Source: an uncultured Bacilli bacterium
GTDB taxonomy: Bacteria; Bacillota_I; Bacilli_A; RF39; UBA660
Direction of reading: 5' to 3'
Length of the DNA: 7,129 nucleotides
Assembly: GCA_944327425.1 (NCBI GenBank)
Contig: CALVHJ010000070.1
Coordinates: forward strand, 1 to 7,129
The notes below the pieces were generated by a model. The model was not told the origin of the DNA. It saw nothing but the letters and a program-made list of their open reading frames with translations, and did not search any database. The position numbers and the translations under genes were made by a program. Of the stretch, positions 1 to 6,775 are shown one piece after another (position 1 is the stretch's first letter; each line of letters begins with the position of its first letter).

Positions 1-1029
1 AACAACAACTTCATCAGGGTTTACACTCTTATTAGGTTCTTGACCAAGTTCTTTTTTAACTAATTCTTGAATATATGGAATACGAGTTGAACCACCAACA
101 AGTATTACTTTATCAATGTCTTTAGCAGAAAGTTTAGCATCTTTAAGAGCCTTTTTTACTGGTTCAAGAGTTGAATCAAATAAATCACGGCATAAATCTT
201 CAAATTTAGCTTTTGATAAGGTTGTTTCAAAATGAAGTGGTCCCTCATCGTTTTGAGCGATAAATGGTAAACTAATTTGGGTAGTAGTCATACCAGACAA
301 ATCCTTTTTAGCTTTTTCAGCAGCATCTTTAATACGTTGCATAGCCATTTTATCTTTTGATAAGTCAATACCGTTTTCCTTCTTAAATTCTCCTACTAAA
401 TAATCCATGATTCGCTCATCAAAGTCATCGCCACCAAGTTTATTATTACCAGCAGTAGCTTTAACTTCAAATACACCATCACCTAGCTCAAGTATTGAGA
501 CATCGAATGTACCACCACCTAAGTCATACACTAAAATAGTTTGTAACTCGTCTTGTTTATCAAGACCATAAGCTAGAGCAGCTGCGGTTGGTTCATTAAT
601 TATTCTTTCAACTTCAAGTCCCGCTATTTTACCAGCATTCTTAGTAGCTTGTCTTTGAGCATCGTTGAAATAAGCTGGAACGGTAATAACTGCTTTTGTT
701 ACTTTCTCCCCTAAATAAGCTTCAGCATCTTTTTTAAGTTTAGAGAGAATCTTAGCACTAATTTCTTCTGGGGTATATTTCTTACCATTGGCTTCTACTT
801 TCTCATTAGTACCCATTTTTCTTTTAATGGAAGAAATAGTATTCTTAGCATTTGTAACTGCTTGGTTACGTGCAATCCCTCCTACCATTTCCTCATCGCC
901 TTTAAAGGCTACAACAGATGGTGTAGTACGAGCTCCTTCCGCATTTGGAATAACTTTGGGCTCGCCACCTTCTAAAACAGCAACACAACTATTTGTTGTA
1001 CCTAAATCTATACCTATAATTTTACTCAT
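1..1029 (-). CDS. dnaK: Chaperone protein DnaK (Hsp70), N-terminal part, cut by window edge
   Basis: This is the ATP-dependent Hsp70 chaperone, which works with DnaJ and GrpE in the cytoplasm to fold and rescue proteins. The first 343 codons are present, covering most of the roughly 380-residue nucleotide-binding domain; the rest of that domain, the substrate-binding domain and the lid lie beyond position 1. Visible Hsp70 motifs are IGIDLGTTNS (5-14), the ITVPAYFND block (115-123), NEPTAAALAYG (145-155), VYDLGGGTFDVS (167-178) and ILVGGSTRIP (309-318). Between residues 70 and 107 the protein is short: the insert found in Gram-negative DnaK is absent, a signature of Bacillota and Actinomycetota. 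The ATG shares one base with the grpE TAA (TAATG), and an AAAGG ribosome site sits within the grpE end. It is co-transcribed from the CIRCE-controlled promoter upstream of hrcA. Identity is certain; only the C-terminal part is unseen. Confidence 0.98.
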   Translation of the reverse strand, partial: MSKIIGIDLGTTNSCVAVLEGGEPKVIPNAEGARTTPSVVAFKGDEEMVGGIARNQAVTNAKNTISSIKRKMGTNEKVEANGKKYTPEEISAKILSKLKKDAEAYLGEKVTKAVITVPAYFNDAQRQATKNAGKIAGLEVERIINEPTAAALAYGLDKQDELQTILVYDLGGGTFDVSILELGDGVFEVKATAGNNKLGGDDFDERIMDYLVGEFKKENGIDLSKDKMAMQRIKDAAEKAKKDLSGMTTTQISLPFIAQNDEGPLHFETTLSKAKFEDLCRDLFDSTLEPVKKALKDAKLSAKDIDKVILVGGSTRIPYIQELVKKELGQEPNKSVNPDEVVV

Positions 1030-1649
1030 TATTCATCATTCCTTTCATTATTTTCTTGAGTAATATTTCTTTCGTTTACTTTGACCATTGCTGGTCTTAA
1101 AATTTTATCTTGATACATATAACCTTTTTGTAATACTTCTAAAACAACATTATTTGCCAAATCATTATTGGTATCAGTCATAACTGCATTCATAATACTT
1201 GGATCAAATTCTTTATGAAGACATACAATTTCCGTAACACCTTTATTTTCTAAGATGTTTTTTAGGTTATCATAAATCATTTTAAATCCTTCTAAAAACT
1301 TTTCGGTACCAACTTGTTTAATACTTAAAGCTCGTTCAAAATTATCTAAAATAGGCAAAATACTCTTTATAATATCAAAACCATCATATTTATAAGCATT
1401 AGCAAGATCAATTTCACTTCGTCTTTTAATGTTTTGCATCTCAGCCGTAATGCGAAGCACTTTTTCTTTTAAATCAAGATTGGCTTTAATTAATTCGTCT
1501 TTTTCTTTATCGATTTTTTTGCGTTTTTCTTTTATTTTTTTCTTTGGAGGTGAACATTCTTCTTTTACCTCGGGTTTTTCTGTAAATTCTTTTTGGGGCT
1601 CAGCGGCCATATTATCTACATTTGCTTCATTTTTTACTTCTTCTTCCAT
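1029..1649 (-). CDS. grpE: Nucleotide exchange factor GrpE
   Basis: GrpE is a homodimeric co-chaperone that releases ADP from DnaK and acts as a thermosensor. The 206-residue length is normal. Residues 1-50 form a low-complexity charged head, acidic first and then very lysine-rich (PPKKKIKEKRKK, 35-46). A long coiled-coil helix follows (about 48-90), containing the family block AEMQNIKRRSEIDLANAYKY (69-88). Next come the four-helix region (ILPILDNFERAL, 97-108) and the C-terminal beta domain that contacts DnaK, with FDP (148-150) and VVLEVLQKGYMYQDKILRPA (168-187). The usual FDPxxHxAV motif here reads FDPSIMNAV, so the common histidine is replaced by methionine. The ATG follows the hrcA stop codon directly (TAAATG), and an AGGTGAT ribosome site lies inside the hrcA end, which suggests translational coupling. 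Regulation is through the HrcA/CIRCE promoter. Confidence 0.97.
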   Translation of the reverse strand: MEEEVKNEANVDNMAAEPQKEFTEKPEVKEECSPPKKKIKEKRKKIDKEKDELIKANLDLKEKVLRITAEMQNIKRRSEIDLANAYKYDGFDIIKSILPILDNFERALSIKQVGTEKFLEGFKMIYDNLKNILENKGVTEIVCLHKEFDPSIMNAVMTDTNNDLANNVVLEVLQKGYMYQDKILRPAMVKVNERNITQENNERNDE

Positions 1650-2651
1650 TTAATCACCTGCTTCCTCTAACCATTTGTTTAAAATGTTAAGAACGGCAAC
1701 AACTCGATCATATTCCATTCGCTTAGGTCCAATAATCGCTATTGTGCCCTCTTCACCACCTAGTGAATAATTTGTTTTAACAACTGTTACATTATCATCA
1801 AAATTACTTTCACTACCAATGTAAATACTGATATCACTACTATCATTTTTTTCAATTTTTCTTACTTCACTTTCATCTTCCAGTTTGGAGATGAGACGCT
1901 TAATTTCGGTTGTATCACTATATTCAGGTTGGTTTAACATTTTGGATTTACCGACAACGTGGATGTTTTCATTTTTATTGATAAAATCATGGAAAGCATC
2001 ATAAAAAATGCCATAAACTGCTTCATATTGTTCAACTTGTTTGGAAATAATTGGCTTTATATCATACTCAAGTCTTTCACTAACTAGGGACAAAGGAGTA
2101 CCTACTAACATTTTATTGATGATTTCACTTATTTTAACTACTTCCATCATATTTATGTCAGTGGAAATACTAAATTGTTTGTTTTTTACTATACCTTTAT
2201 CGGTACAGACAAGAGCTACTAATTTTTCTTCATCAAGAGGAATAATATTTATCTGTCTTAAAACATTATCTTTACTATATTCACCAAGCGAAATACTTGT
2301 GTAGTTAGTTATATCACTAATAATTTCTAGACATTTTTCAATAGCGTCACTAACTGTTAAGTTTTTGTTGGAAAATAAAGTTTGAAGTTTTAGCATATCT
2401 TCACCATTTAGTTCTTTAGGTTCCATTAAGTGCTCAACATAATATCTATAGCCTGCTTCACTAGGTATACGACCACTAGAAATATGATTTTTTTCAAGAT
2501 AACCAAGTTTTTCTAAAAAAGCCATTTCATTACGAATCGTTGCACTTGAACAATGGAATTTATCACATAAATGCTTAGAACCAATTGGTTTTACTTCTTT
2601 GATGTAACACTCCACAATTTCTTTAAGTAAGCTTTTTTGTCTTTCATCCAC
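1650..2651 (-). CDS. hrcA: Heat-inducible transcription repressor HrcA
   Basis: HrcA is the dimeric repressor of class I heat-shock genes; it binds CIRCE and depends on the GroE chaperonin for its active fold, so misfolding stress relieves repression. An N-terminal winged helix carries the diagnostic CSSATIRNEM (34-43) and SSGRIPSEAGYRYY (58-71). A GAF-like core with an inserted dimerisation region follows. The C-terminal signature is GGEEGTIAIIGPKRMEYDR (about 298-316). I place the start at the GTG ending at 2651, giving 333 residues. It has AGGTGAT four bases upstream and yields a protein beginning (M)DERQ, like the M-x-x-RQ start of other HrcA proteins. An in-frame GTG three codons earlier (ending 2660) lies inside that ribosome site and has none of its own. 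It is the first gene of hrcA-grpE-dnaK and autoregulated through the CIRCE in its own leader. Confidence 0.96.
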   Translation of the reverse strand: MDERQKSLLKEIVECYIKEVKPIGSKHLCDKFHCSSATIRNEMAFLEKLGYLEKNHISSGRIPSEAGYRYYVEHLMEPKELNGEDMLKLQTLFSNKNLTVSDAIEKCLEIISDITNYTSISLGEYSKDNVLRQINIIPLDEEKLVALVCTDKGIVKNKQFSISTDINMMEVVKISEIINKMLVGTPLSLVSERLEYDIKPIISKQVEQYEAVYGIFYDAFHDFINKNENIHVVGKSKMLNQPEYSDTTEIKRLISKLEDESEVRKIEKNDSSDISIYIGSESNFDDNVTVVKTNYSLGGEEGTIAIIGPKRMEYDRVVAVLNILNKWLEEAGD

Positions 2652-2655
2652 TTTT

Positions 2656-2662
2656 ATCACCT
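2656..2662 (-). promoter_or_regulatory. Ribosome binding site that fixes the hrcA start
   Basis: On the minus strand this reads AGGTGAT, complementary to the 16S rRNA 3' end, and is followed by AAAA and then GTG. The same heptamer precedes grpE. It overlaps the alternative upstream GTG (2658-2660), so initiation at 2651 is favoured. Confidence 0.75.
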
Positions 2663-2667
2663 ACTTC

Positions 2668-2694
2668 TTAGCACCCATTACCTCTAAGTGCTAA
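2668..2694. promoter_or_regulatory. CIRCE operator (HrcA binding site)
   Basis: The sequence is TTAGCACCC, nine bases, then AAGTGCTAA. It differs from the consensus TTAGCACTC-N9-GAGTGCTAA at one base in each arm. It lies about 17-43 bp upstream of the hrcA start and overlaps the predicted transcription start (about 2692). This is the classical position at the 5' end of the heat-shock transcript, where bound HrcA blocks the polymerase and the RNA form can influence mRNA stability. Confidence 0.95.
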
Positions 2695-2698
2695 TACT

Positions 2699-2727
2699 AT
2701 TATAATATTATGTTTAGCACTTGTCAA
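2699..2727 (-). promoter_or_regulatory. Sigma-A promoter of hrcA-grpE-dnaK
   Basis: Read on the minus strand, TTGACA (2722-2727) is followed by a 17-bp spacer and TATAAT (2699-2704). Both hexamers match consensus exactly at optimal spacing. Expected start of transcription is near 2692, at the upstream edge of the CIRCE, leaving a leader of about 40 nt. Such a strong promoter fits an operon held down by repression. Confidence 0.93.
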
Positions 2728-2741
2728 TATATAACTGCTAA
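2714..2741. promoter_or_regulatory. Second, degenerate CIRCE-like inverted repeat over the -35 region
   Basis: The left arm TTAGCACTT (2714-2722) has one mismatch to the CIRCE arm. The right arm AACTGCTAA (2733-2741) has two, and the spacer is 10 instead of 9. The outer hexamers TTAGCA and TGCTAA are perfect. The spacer contains most of the -35 box. Paired CIRCE elements around a promoter are known in some Bacillota; whether HrcA tolerates the extra base here is uncertain. Confidence 0.55.
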
Positions 2742-2786
2742 TTTTTTAAAATTTAATAATTTTACATTTTTTACATATATATTAAT

Positions 2787-3161
2787 ATGAATATTGGGGT
2801 TAAATTACAAAGGCTTAGTGAAGAGAATTTGGTTTGGGTAGTATACTTTTTTATTATTATTGCGGCCTTACTTTCTAATGCTTATGAAAAATATTTTCTA
2901 GAAACTGGGGATTTACGAAAGCAAAAAATATTTAGAACACTAAACATTACAATATTTTGTGTTGCGTTTTTCATTTATTTGTATTTTGTTATTATTAGTT
3001 ATGAAAATGTTCAGGAATTAAGAGATAATAGCACAAAAAAAGAAGTATTGAGTGCTCATGTGACATTAATAGCTTCTATTCTTTTTTTAGTCGCTGGTGG
3101 CTTAGCGTTATGGTCGGAAATAAATCGAGAGAATCAGGATACTGATATTGGCGTTGTTTAA
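2787..3161 (+). CDS. Small membrane protein of unknown function
   Basis: I do not recognise this 124-residue protein. Three hydrophobic stretches are visible, at about 17-33, 50-71 and 88-108, so it is probably an integral membrane protein. A charged loop (34-48, with ETGDLRKQK) separates the first two, a second loop (72-87) the next two, and the tail is acidic and polar (INRENQDTD). It is the only plus-strand gene supported here, divergent from hrcA and convergent with the deacetylase gene, whose stop codon it overlaps. The ATG at 2787 has no clear ribosome site; the sequence before it is almost pure A/T. Either initiation is leaderless or AT-rich-leader dependent, or the true start is a little downstream (an in-frame TTG lies at codon 15, just before the first helix). 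The helix pattern and lack of any competing minus-strand gene support its being real. Confidence 0.7.
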   Translation: MNIGVKLQRLSEENLVWVVYFFIIIAALLSNAYEKYFLETGDLRKQKIFRTLNITIFCVAFFIYLYFVIISYENVQELRDNSTKKEVLSAHVTLIASILFLVAGGLALWSEINRENQDTDIGVV

Positions 3162-4354
3162 CTTTTTAAAGCACGATAGGCATGAGACGATACTAAAGTT
3201 TTATCTTTTAGCATAGCAAGTTCCCCTACACTTACAACTTGATAACCTAAACTATAAAGCTTGGGAAGTAATATTTCTAAAGCTTCAAGACTAGTTTCAT
3301 ATAACTCATGCATTAAAATAATAGAGCCATCGCTAATATTTTCTAAGACGTAATTAACAATATGATCAACATCATGATAACGCCAGTCTTCGGTATCTAA
3401 ATTCCATAAAATAAGTGGATATAAAACATTTTCTAAATTTTCTTTGTCATAAGCTCCGTATGGGGGTCTTACATATTTGATATGATCACCAGTTATTTTA
3501 TAAAATAAATCGTCAGTTTTCTTAATACTTTCATTAACTTCTTCAATGCTTGATTTTTTTATATTAATATGGTTGTATGTATGACTAGCTACTTCGTTAC
3601 CTGATTTATAAGTATCAAGTACACACTTTTGACAAGAGTTCATCATAGTTCCTACCATAAAGAAAGTAGCATGAGCTTTATTTCTAGCTAAAACATCTAA
3701 GAACTTTGCATTATATTTGCTAGAAGGTCCATCATCAAAAGTAATAGCAACCGTTTTTTTATCTTGACGGTAGTTATATCCATCTTCGTTTTCATAAGTC
3801 TTATCTATTATATGCGTAAAGTTTAGGCAATCATGAATTTCGTTGTAATTAATAGTTAATGTTACTTCCTCTAAATAGGAATAATCATAAGTAAAATCAT
3901 AATAATAAATAGTCATTTCATTACTTTTTATATAATATGCCTTTGTTCCTTCACTTTCTAAAATACCCTTGACAATAAATTCCGGATATTTTAAATTTAA
4001 TAGTTCTTTTTCTTTAGCTAAAAAAGTATTCATTTTATCTTTTTTGATTAAATCATTAATATCTAATTCTTCTCCAGTAGCAGTATCAATTAAGTAAGAT
4101 TTAACTCTTCCTTCTTCATTAAATACTAAACTAGTAAATTCATTAATGTCACTACTTTCGTAAATAAGATTATCATTTTCTTTTTTTAAATCGGAAATGA
4201 TTTTATTAACATCAACTTTTTGGATACTAGGTGTACTTTCATTTTTTTTAATTTCTTCTTTAGTTGTTAATCCTTTGATTATAAAAAATGTTGCTATAAC
4301 AAATAATATAATTATTAAGATAATAAATATAATTTTAAATACTTTATACTTCAC
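3158..4354 (-). CDS. Membrane-anchored polysaccharide deacetylase (NodB/CE4 family), probable peptidoglycan N-acetylglucosamine deacetylase
   Basis: Family members remove acetyl groups from cell-wall glycans with a metal ion; PgdA/PdaC-type enzymes thereby give lysozyme resistance. Counting 398 residues from the GTG at 4354: one N-terminal membrane anchor (about 3-27) with no obvious cleavage site, a linker, a domain at about 72-187 resembling the extra domains before the catalytic part of PgdA/PdaC (weak inference), and a NodB domain at about 200-380. All catalytic motifs are intact: TFDDG (205-209; D207 base, D208 metal), HTYNH (258-262; metal histidines), RPPYG (296-300), DTEDW (320-324) and the ILMHE block (catalytic H349). 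Activity is therefore expected. An in-frame GTG at 4363 is only two bases after an AGG, so 4354, preceded by GTGAT, seems the better start, though this is not certain. It begins about 30 bp after the permease stop and is probably in that operon. Substrate is inferred. Confidence 0.88.
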   Translation of the reverse strand: MKYKVFKIIFIILIIILFVIATFFIIKGLTTKEEIKKNESTPSIQKVDVNKIISDLKKENDNLIYESSDINEFTSLVFNEEGRVKSYLIDTATGEELDINDLIKKDKMNTFLAKEKELLNLKYPEFIVKGILESEGTKAYYIKSNEMTIYYYDFTYDYSYLEEVTLTINYNEIHDCLNFTHIIDKTYENEDGYNYRQDKKTVAITFDDGPSSKYNAKFLDVLARNKAHATFFMVGTMMNSCQKCVLDTYKSGNEVASHTYNHINIKKSSIEEVNESIKKTDDLFYKITGDHIKYVRPPYGAYDKENLENVLYPLILWNLDTEDWRYHDVDHIVNYVLENISDGSIILMHELYETSLEALEILLPKLYSLGYQVVSVGELAMLKDKTLVSSHAYRALKS

Positions 4355-4374
4355 TTTAATCACTACCTATATTT

Positions 4375-4383
4375 ATTATAACA
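4375..4383 (-). promoter_or_regulatory. Possible internal promoter (extended -10) for the deacetylase gene
   Basis: On the minus strand the gap between permease and deacetylase reads TGTTATAAT, a perfect extended -10 (TG-N-TATAAT). A recognisable -35 is lacking (TGTAAA, three of six, at 17 bp). The leader would be under 20 nt. In sequence this AT-rich such a match can arise by chance, so this may only supplement read-through from the ABC promoter. Confidence 0.35.
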
Positions 4384-4387
4384 ATAA

Positions 4388-5770
4388 TTAAAGGTTTTTT
4401 ACATCTTTTTTAGCAAAATAAACATAAGATAGACACAACATTATCCCAAGGTAAAGAATGATAATTAGAATAGAAGTAAATATTGATGCTCCATAAGGAT
4501 TAGGAGAATTAGTAATAATATAACTAAAATCCCAATAAAGTGATATAAAAGCTTTAAAAATAGGTAAATCATAAATTAAAGCTAAATTTGATATAATATT
4601 ACCAAGCAAATAAAAGAGGAAACTAATAGTTATAGCCGCGGATGTTGAACGAGAAATAGTGCTTATCATAAAGCTTAGAATACCAATTACTAAATACATG
4701 GGTAAACTACTAAGTAGAAGACTAAACAAATAACCTATTACGGAATAAGTATTAATAGTGCCATTATAAATAATAACAGGGATACTTAAAGAATCAAACC
4801 CTAATGTGAGGCCCCCTAAAACTATTTCAATAAGACTCATAAATAACATGATTATCGGTATTAGAAAAATAACTACTAAAAGTTTAGAGGTTAGAACTTC
4901 ACTTCTTTTATGAGGTTTAGTAAGCAAAGATTTAATTGTTCCTCTGGAGTATTCTTCACTAACGATAGAACCTGCGGCCATAATAACATAAATTAAAATA
5001 AATAGACCAAATTCACCTGAAAAATTAATTAAAACGGCTCTTAGAGTTGTTTCGTTATTTACATCTTCTTTAGTTTCTAAAATATATTCATTTATGGCCA
5101 TTTGTTCTTCTAGATAACTAAGACGTTCTTCTTCCACACTGGTTAGGGAATTATCATTTAAAAGATTTAGATATTCAAAATTATTTTCTTCTAAAAATAC
5201 GATAGCATTATGTAAGAAATTATCGTTATTATAAGGAATGCTATTTTCTTTACGATAAATGGCTAATTCTAATAACTTGTTATATCTTTCTTGTTCTAAG
5301 TCGGTAGTCTCATTTATTCTTGTGGTAAGATAAGATATTCGTTCGTCTAAAAAATATTCATAATCGTTGTTGGCTATCTTATTTAAATCGTTTTCTAACT
5401 CTAAATAATATTCTTCATATAATTCTTGATCATTTTTAATATATCTACTCTCATACATATGATAAACAGTATTATATAAATTATTTTCAATTAAATAAAC
5501 ATTTTCGGGATATTCTCTTTTTAATTCTTCTATTCTAATAACAGTTAAATTTTCTACATAGGTTAATAATTCTTCATTATTACCTAAATCTAGAGTTTCA
5601 TTTTCAGCTTGTAATTCGCTAATATCTATCTCTTCTGTTAAAACACTATTTATATCACTTTTATAAACAATATTGGTTAAAATACAGAATAGAATAAAAA
5701 TAATGGTTACAACATAAAAGCTCTTTTTCTTTAAAAGTTTAATTATTTCATTTTCGATTAACTTAAGCAA
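4388..5770 (-). CDS. ABC-2 type transporter permease with large extracellular domain
   Basis: This is the membrane subunit of the transporter whose ATPase is encoded just upstream. It has 460 residues from the TTG at 5770. The order is: basic amphipathic start (KLIENEIIKLLKKKS), TM1 (18-37), an extracellular domain of about 210 residues (38-248), then about five helices (253-270, 298-320, 345-368, 375-400, 428-452). The cytoplasmic loop after TM2 holds the characteristic SEEYSRGTIKSLLTKPHKRS (271-290), which couples to the ATPase. The extracellular part is rich in Glu, Asp, Asn and Tyr and looks largely helical. I chose TTG 5770 because a full AGGAGGT (5778-5784) sits seven bases upstream; the earlier in-frame TTG (5809) has no ribosome site and lies deep in the ATPase gene. 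The ATPase stop overlaps this start by 8 bp, indicating coupling. Substrate unknown; one permease gene implies a homodimer. Confidence 0.9.
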   Translation of the reverse strand: MLKLIENEIIKLLKKKSFYVVTIIFILFCILTNIVYKSDINSVLTEEIDISELQAENETLDLGNNEELLTYVENLTVIRIEELKREYPENVYLIENNLYNTVYHMYESRYIKNDQELYEEYYLELENDLNKIANNDYEYFLDERISYLTTRINETTDLEQERYNKLLELAIYRKENSIPYNNDNFLHNAIVFLEENNFEYLNLLNDNSLTSVEEERLSYLEEQMAINEYILETKEDVNNETTLRAVLINFSGEFGLFILIYVIMAAGSIVSEEYSRGTIKSLLTKPHKRSEVLTSKLLVVIFLIPIIMLFMSLIEIVLGGLTLGFDSLSIPVIIYNGTINTYSVIGYLFSLLLSSLPMYLVIGILSFMISTISRSTSAAITISFLFYLLGNIISNLALIYDLPIFKAFISLYWDFSYIITNSPNPYGASIFTSILIIILYLGIMLCLSYVYFAKKDVKNL

Positions 5771-6662
5771 TTTTTTTACCTCCTGACTTCTTAATAAAGG
5801 CTTCTTCAAGAGTCATATTCTCTTTTACTACTTCATAAACACTTATATTATTTAAGACTAATTCTTTAATAAATAAAGCAATATCATTTTCATCTTTTAT
5901 TACTTCTATATGGGTTTTATTAAGGATTAAATCATTACTATTTAAAAACTGTTTACATAAGTAAGCATCATTAACTTTTAAGATATATTTATTTTCGTCC
6001 ATTTCTTTTATTTCTTTAATTGTACTCTCATCTATTATTTCTCCCCTAGATATAATAGCTACCCGATTGCAAAAGCTTTCTAATTCACTTAAATTATGAC
6101 TTGATATAAGTATTGCTACTCCACTTTTAGCAAGTCTTTTTAATAATACTCTTAAATCTTTTATTCCTTCAGGATCAAGACCATTAGTTGGTTCATCTAA
6201 AATAAGTAAGTTAGGATTATTAAGTAGGGAAGATGCTATACCAAGTCTTTGACGCATTCCCAAACTGTATTTGCTTACTTTGTCATAAATTCTATTTTCA
6301 AGACCTACTAGTTCTACTACGCGGTAAATGTCATCAAGACATACATTTTTATACATACGAGCTTCTATTTTCAAATTTTCAAAGCCAGATAAATATGTAT
6401 AAACATCAGGAGATTCAACTAAAGAACCTACTTTAGATATAGCATCACAAAAGTTCTTTTCAATATCTAAATCATTTATATAAATATGGCCCTTAGTTAT
6501 CTTTTGAAGTCCCAAAATACATTTAATAGTAGTAGTTTTACCAGCTCCATTAGGGCCAATGAAAGCTAGAATATCCCCTTTATTAATCTCAAAAGATACA
6601 TTCTTAAGAATCTGCTTCTTACCAATTTTCTTACATAACTTATCTACTTTTAATACACTCAT
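5763..6662 (-). CDS. ABC transporter ATP-binding protein, bacitracin/lantibiotic-resistance (BcrA/LanF-like) subfamily
   Basis: This is the cytoplasmic ATPase powering the downstream permease. The 299 residues show Walker A GPNGAGKT (36-43), signature YSLGMRQR (132-139), Walker B LLILDE (152-157), D-loop GLDP (161-164) and H-loop H189. In the Q-loop position the sequence is VGSLVESPDVY (78-88), with E83 where most ABC ATPases have Gln. This 'E-loop' is typical of LanF/BcrA proteins in antimicrobial-peptide immunity and export. About 80 C-terminal residues form the variable extra domain common in this subfamily. The start at ATG 6662 is chosen because AAAGG lies eight bases upstream and the protein then opens like its relatives (MSVLKVDKL). 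Extending to the in-frame ATG at 6791 would add 43 mostly hydrophobic residues encoded by promoter DNA. Resistance versus some other export role cannot be settled from sequence. Confidence 0.94.
   Translation of the reverse strand: MSVLKVDKLCKKIGKKQILKNVSFEINKGDILAFIGPNGAGKTTTIKCILGLQKITKGHIYINDLDIEKNFCDAISKVGSLVESPDVYTYLSGFENLKIEARMYKNVCLDDIYRVVELVGLENRIYDKVSKYSLGMRQRLGIASSLLNNPNLLILDEPTNGLDPEGIKDLRVLLKRLAKSGVAILISSHNLSELESFCNRVAIISRGEIIDESTIKEIKEMDENKYILKVNDAYLCKQFLNSNDLILNKTHIEVIKDENDIALFIKELVLNNISVYEVVKENMTLEEAFIKKSGGKKIA
5778..5784 (-). promoter_or_regulatory. Strong ribosome binding site for the TTG-started permease
   Basis: On the minus strand it reads AGGAGGT, then seven A residues, then TTG. 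It is the strongest Shine-Dalgarno match in the window, is embedded in the last codons of the ATPase gene, and decides the permease start. A strong site may compensate for the weak TTG codon. Confidence 0.85.
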
Positions 6663-6747
6663 AATTACTGCCTTTCTAATAACATAATAATAAAAATATA
6701 TAAAAAAAGCAAGTAAAAGTGTTCGACAAAATTTGTGATAGAATTCT

Positions 6748-6775
6748 ATTATATTAAAAACTGATAAACTATCAA
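6748..6775 (-). promoter_or_regulatory. Sigma-A promoter of the ABC transporter operon
   Basis: On the minus strand TTGATA (6770-6775, five of six to consensus), a 16-bp spacer, and TATAAT (6748-6753, perfect). Transcription would start near 6741, giving a leader of about 79 nt before the ATPase ATG. The spacer and the region just upstream of the -35 hold the two arms of a perfect inverted repeat, so the promoter is probably controlled. Confidence 0.75.

Noticed and set aside
788..1063. Plus-strand frame opposite dnaK
   Set aside because: It lies antisense to strongly conserved dnaK codons, with no ribosome site or recognisable protein features. The same applies to plus-strand frames at 1429-1653, 2041-2304, 4197-4391 and 6233-6436.
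5771..5809. 13-codon N-terminal extension of the permease from an upstream TTG
   Set aside because: The start has no Shine-Dalgarno, and the extension includes the strong ribosome site used by the TTG at 5770.
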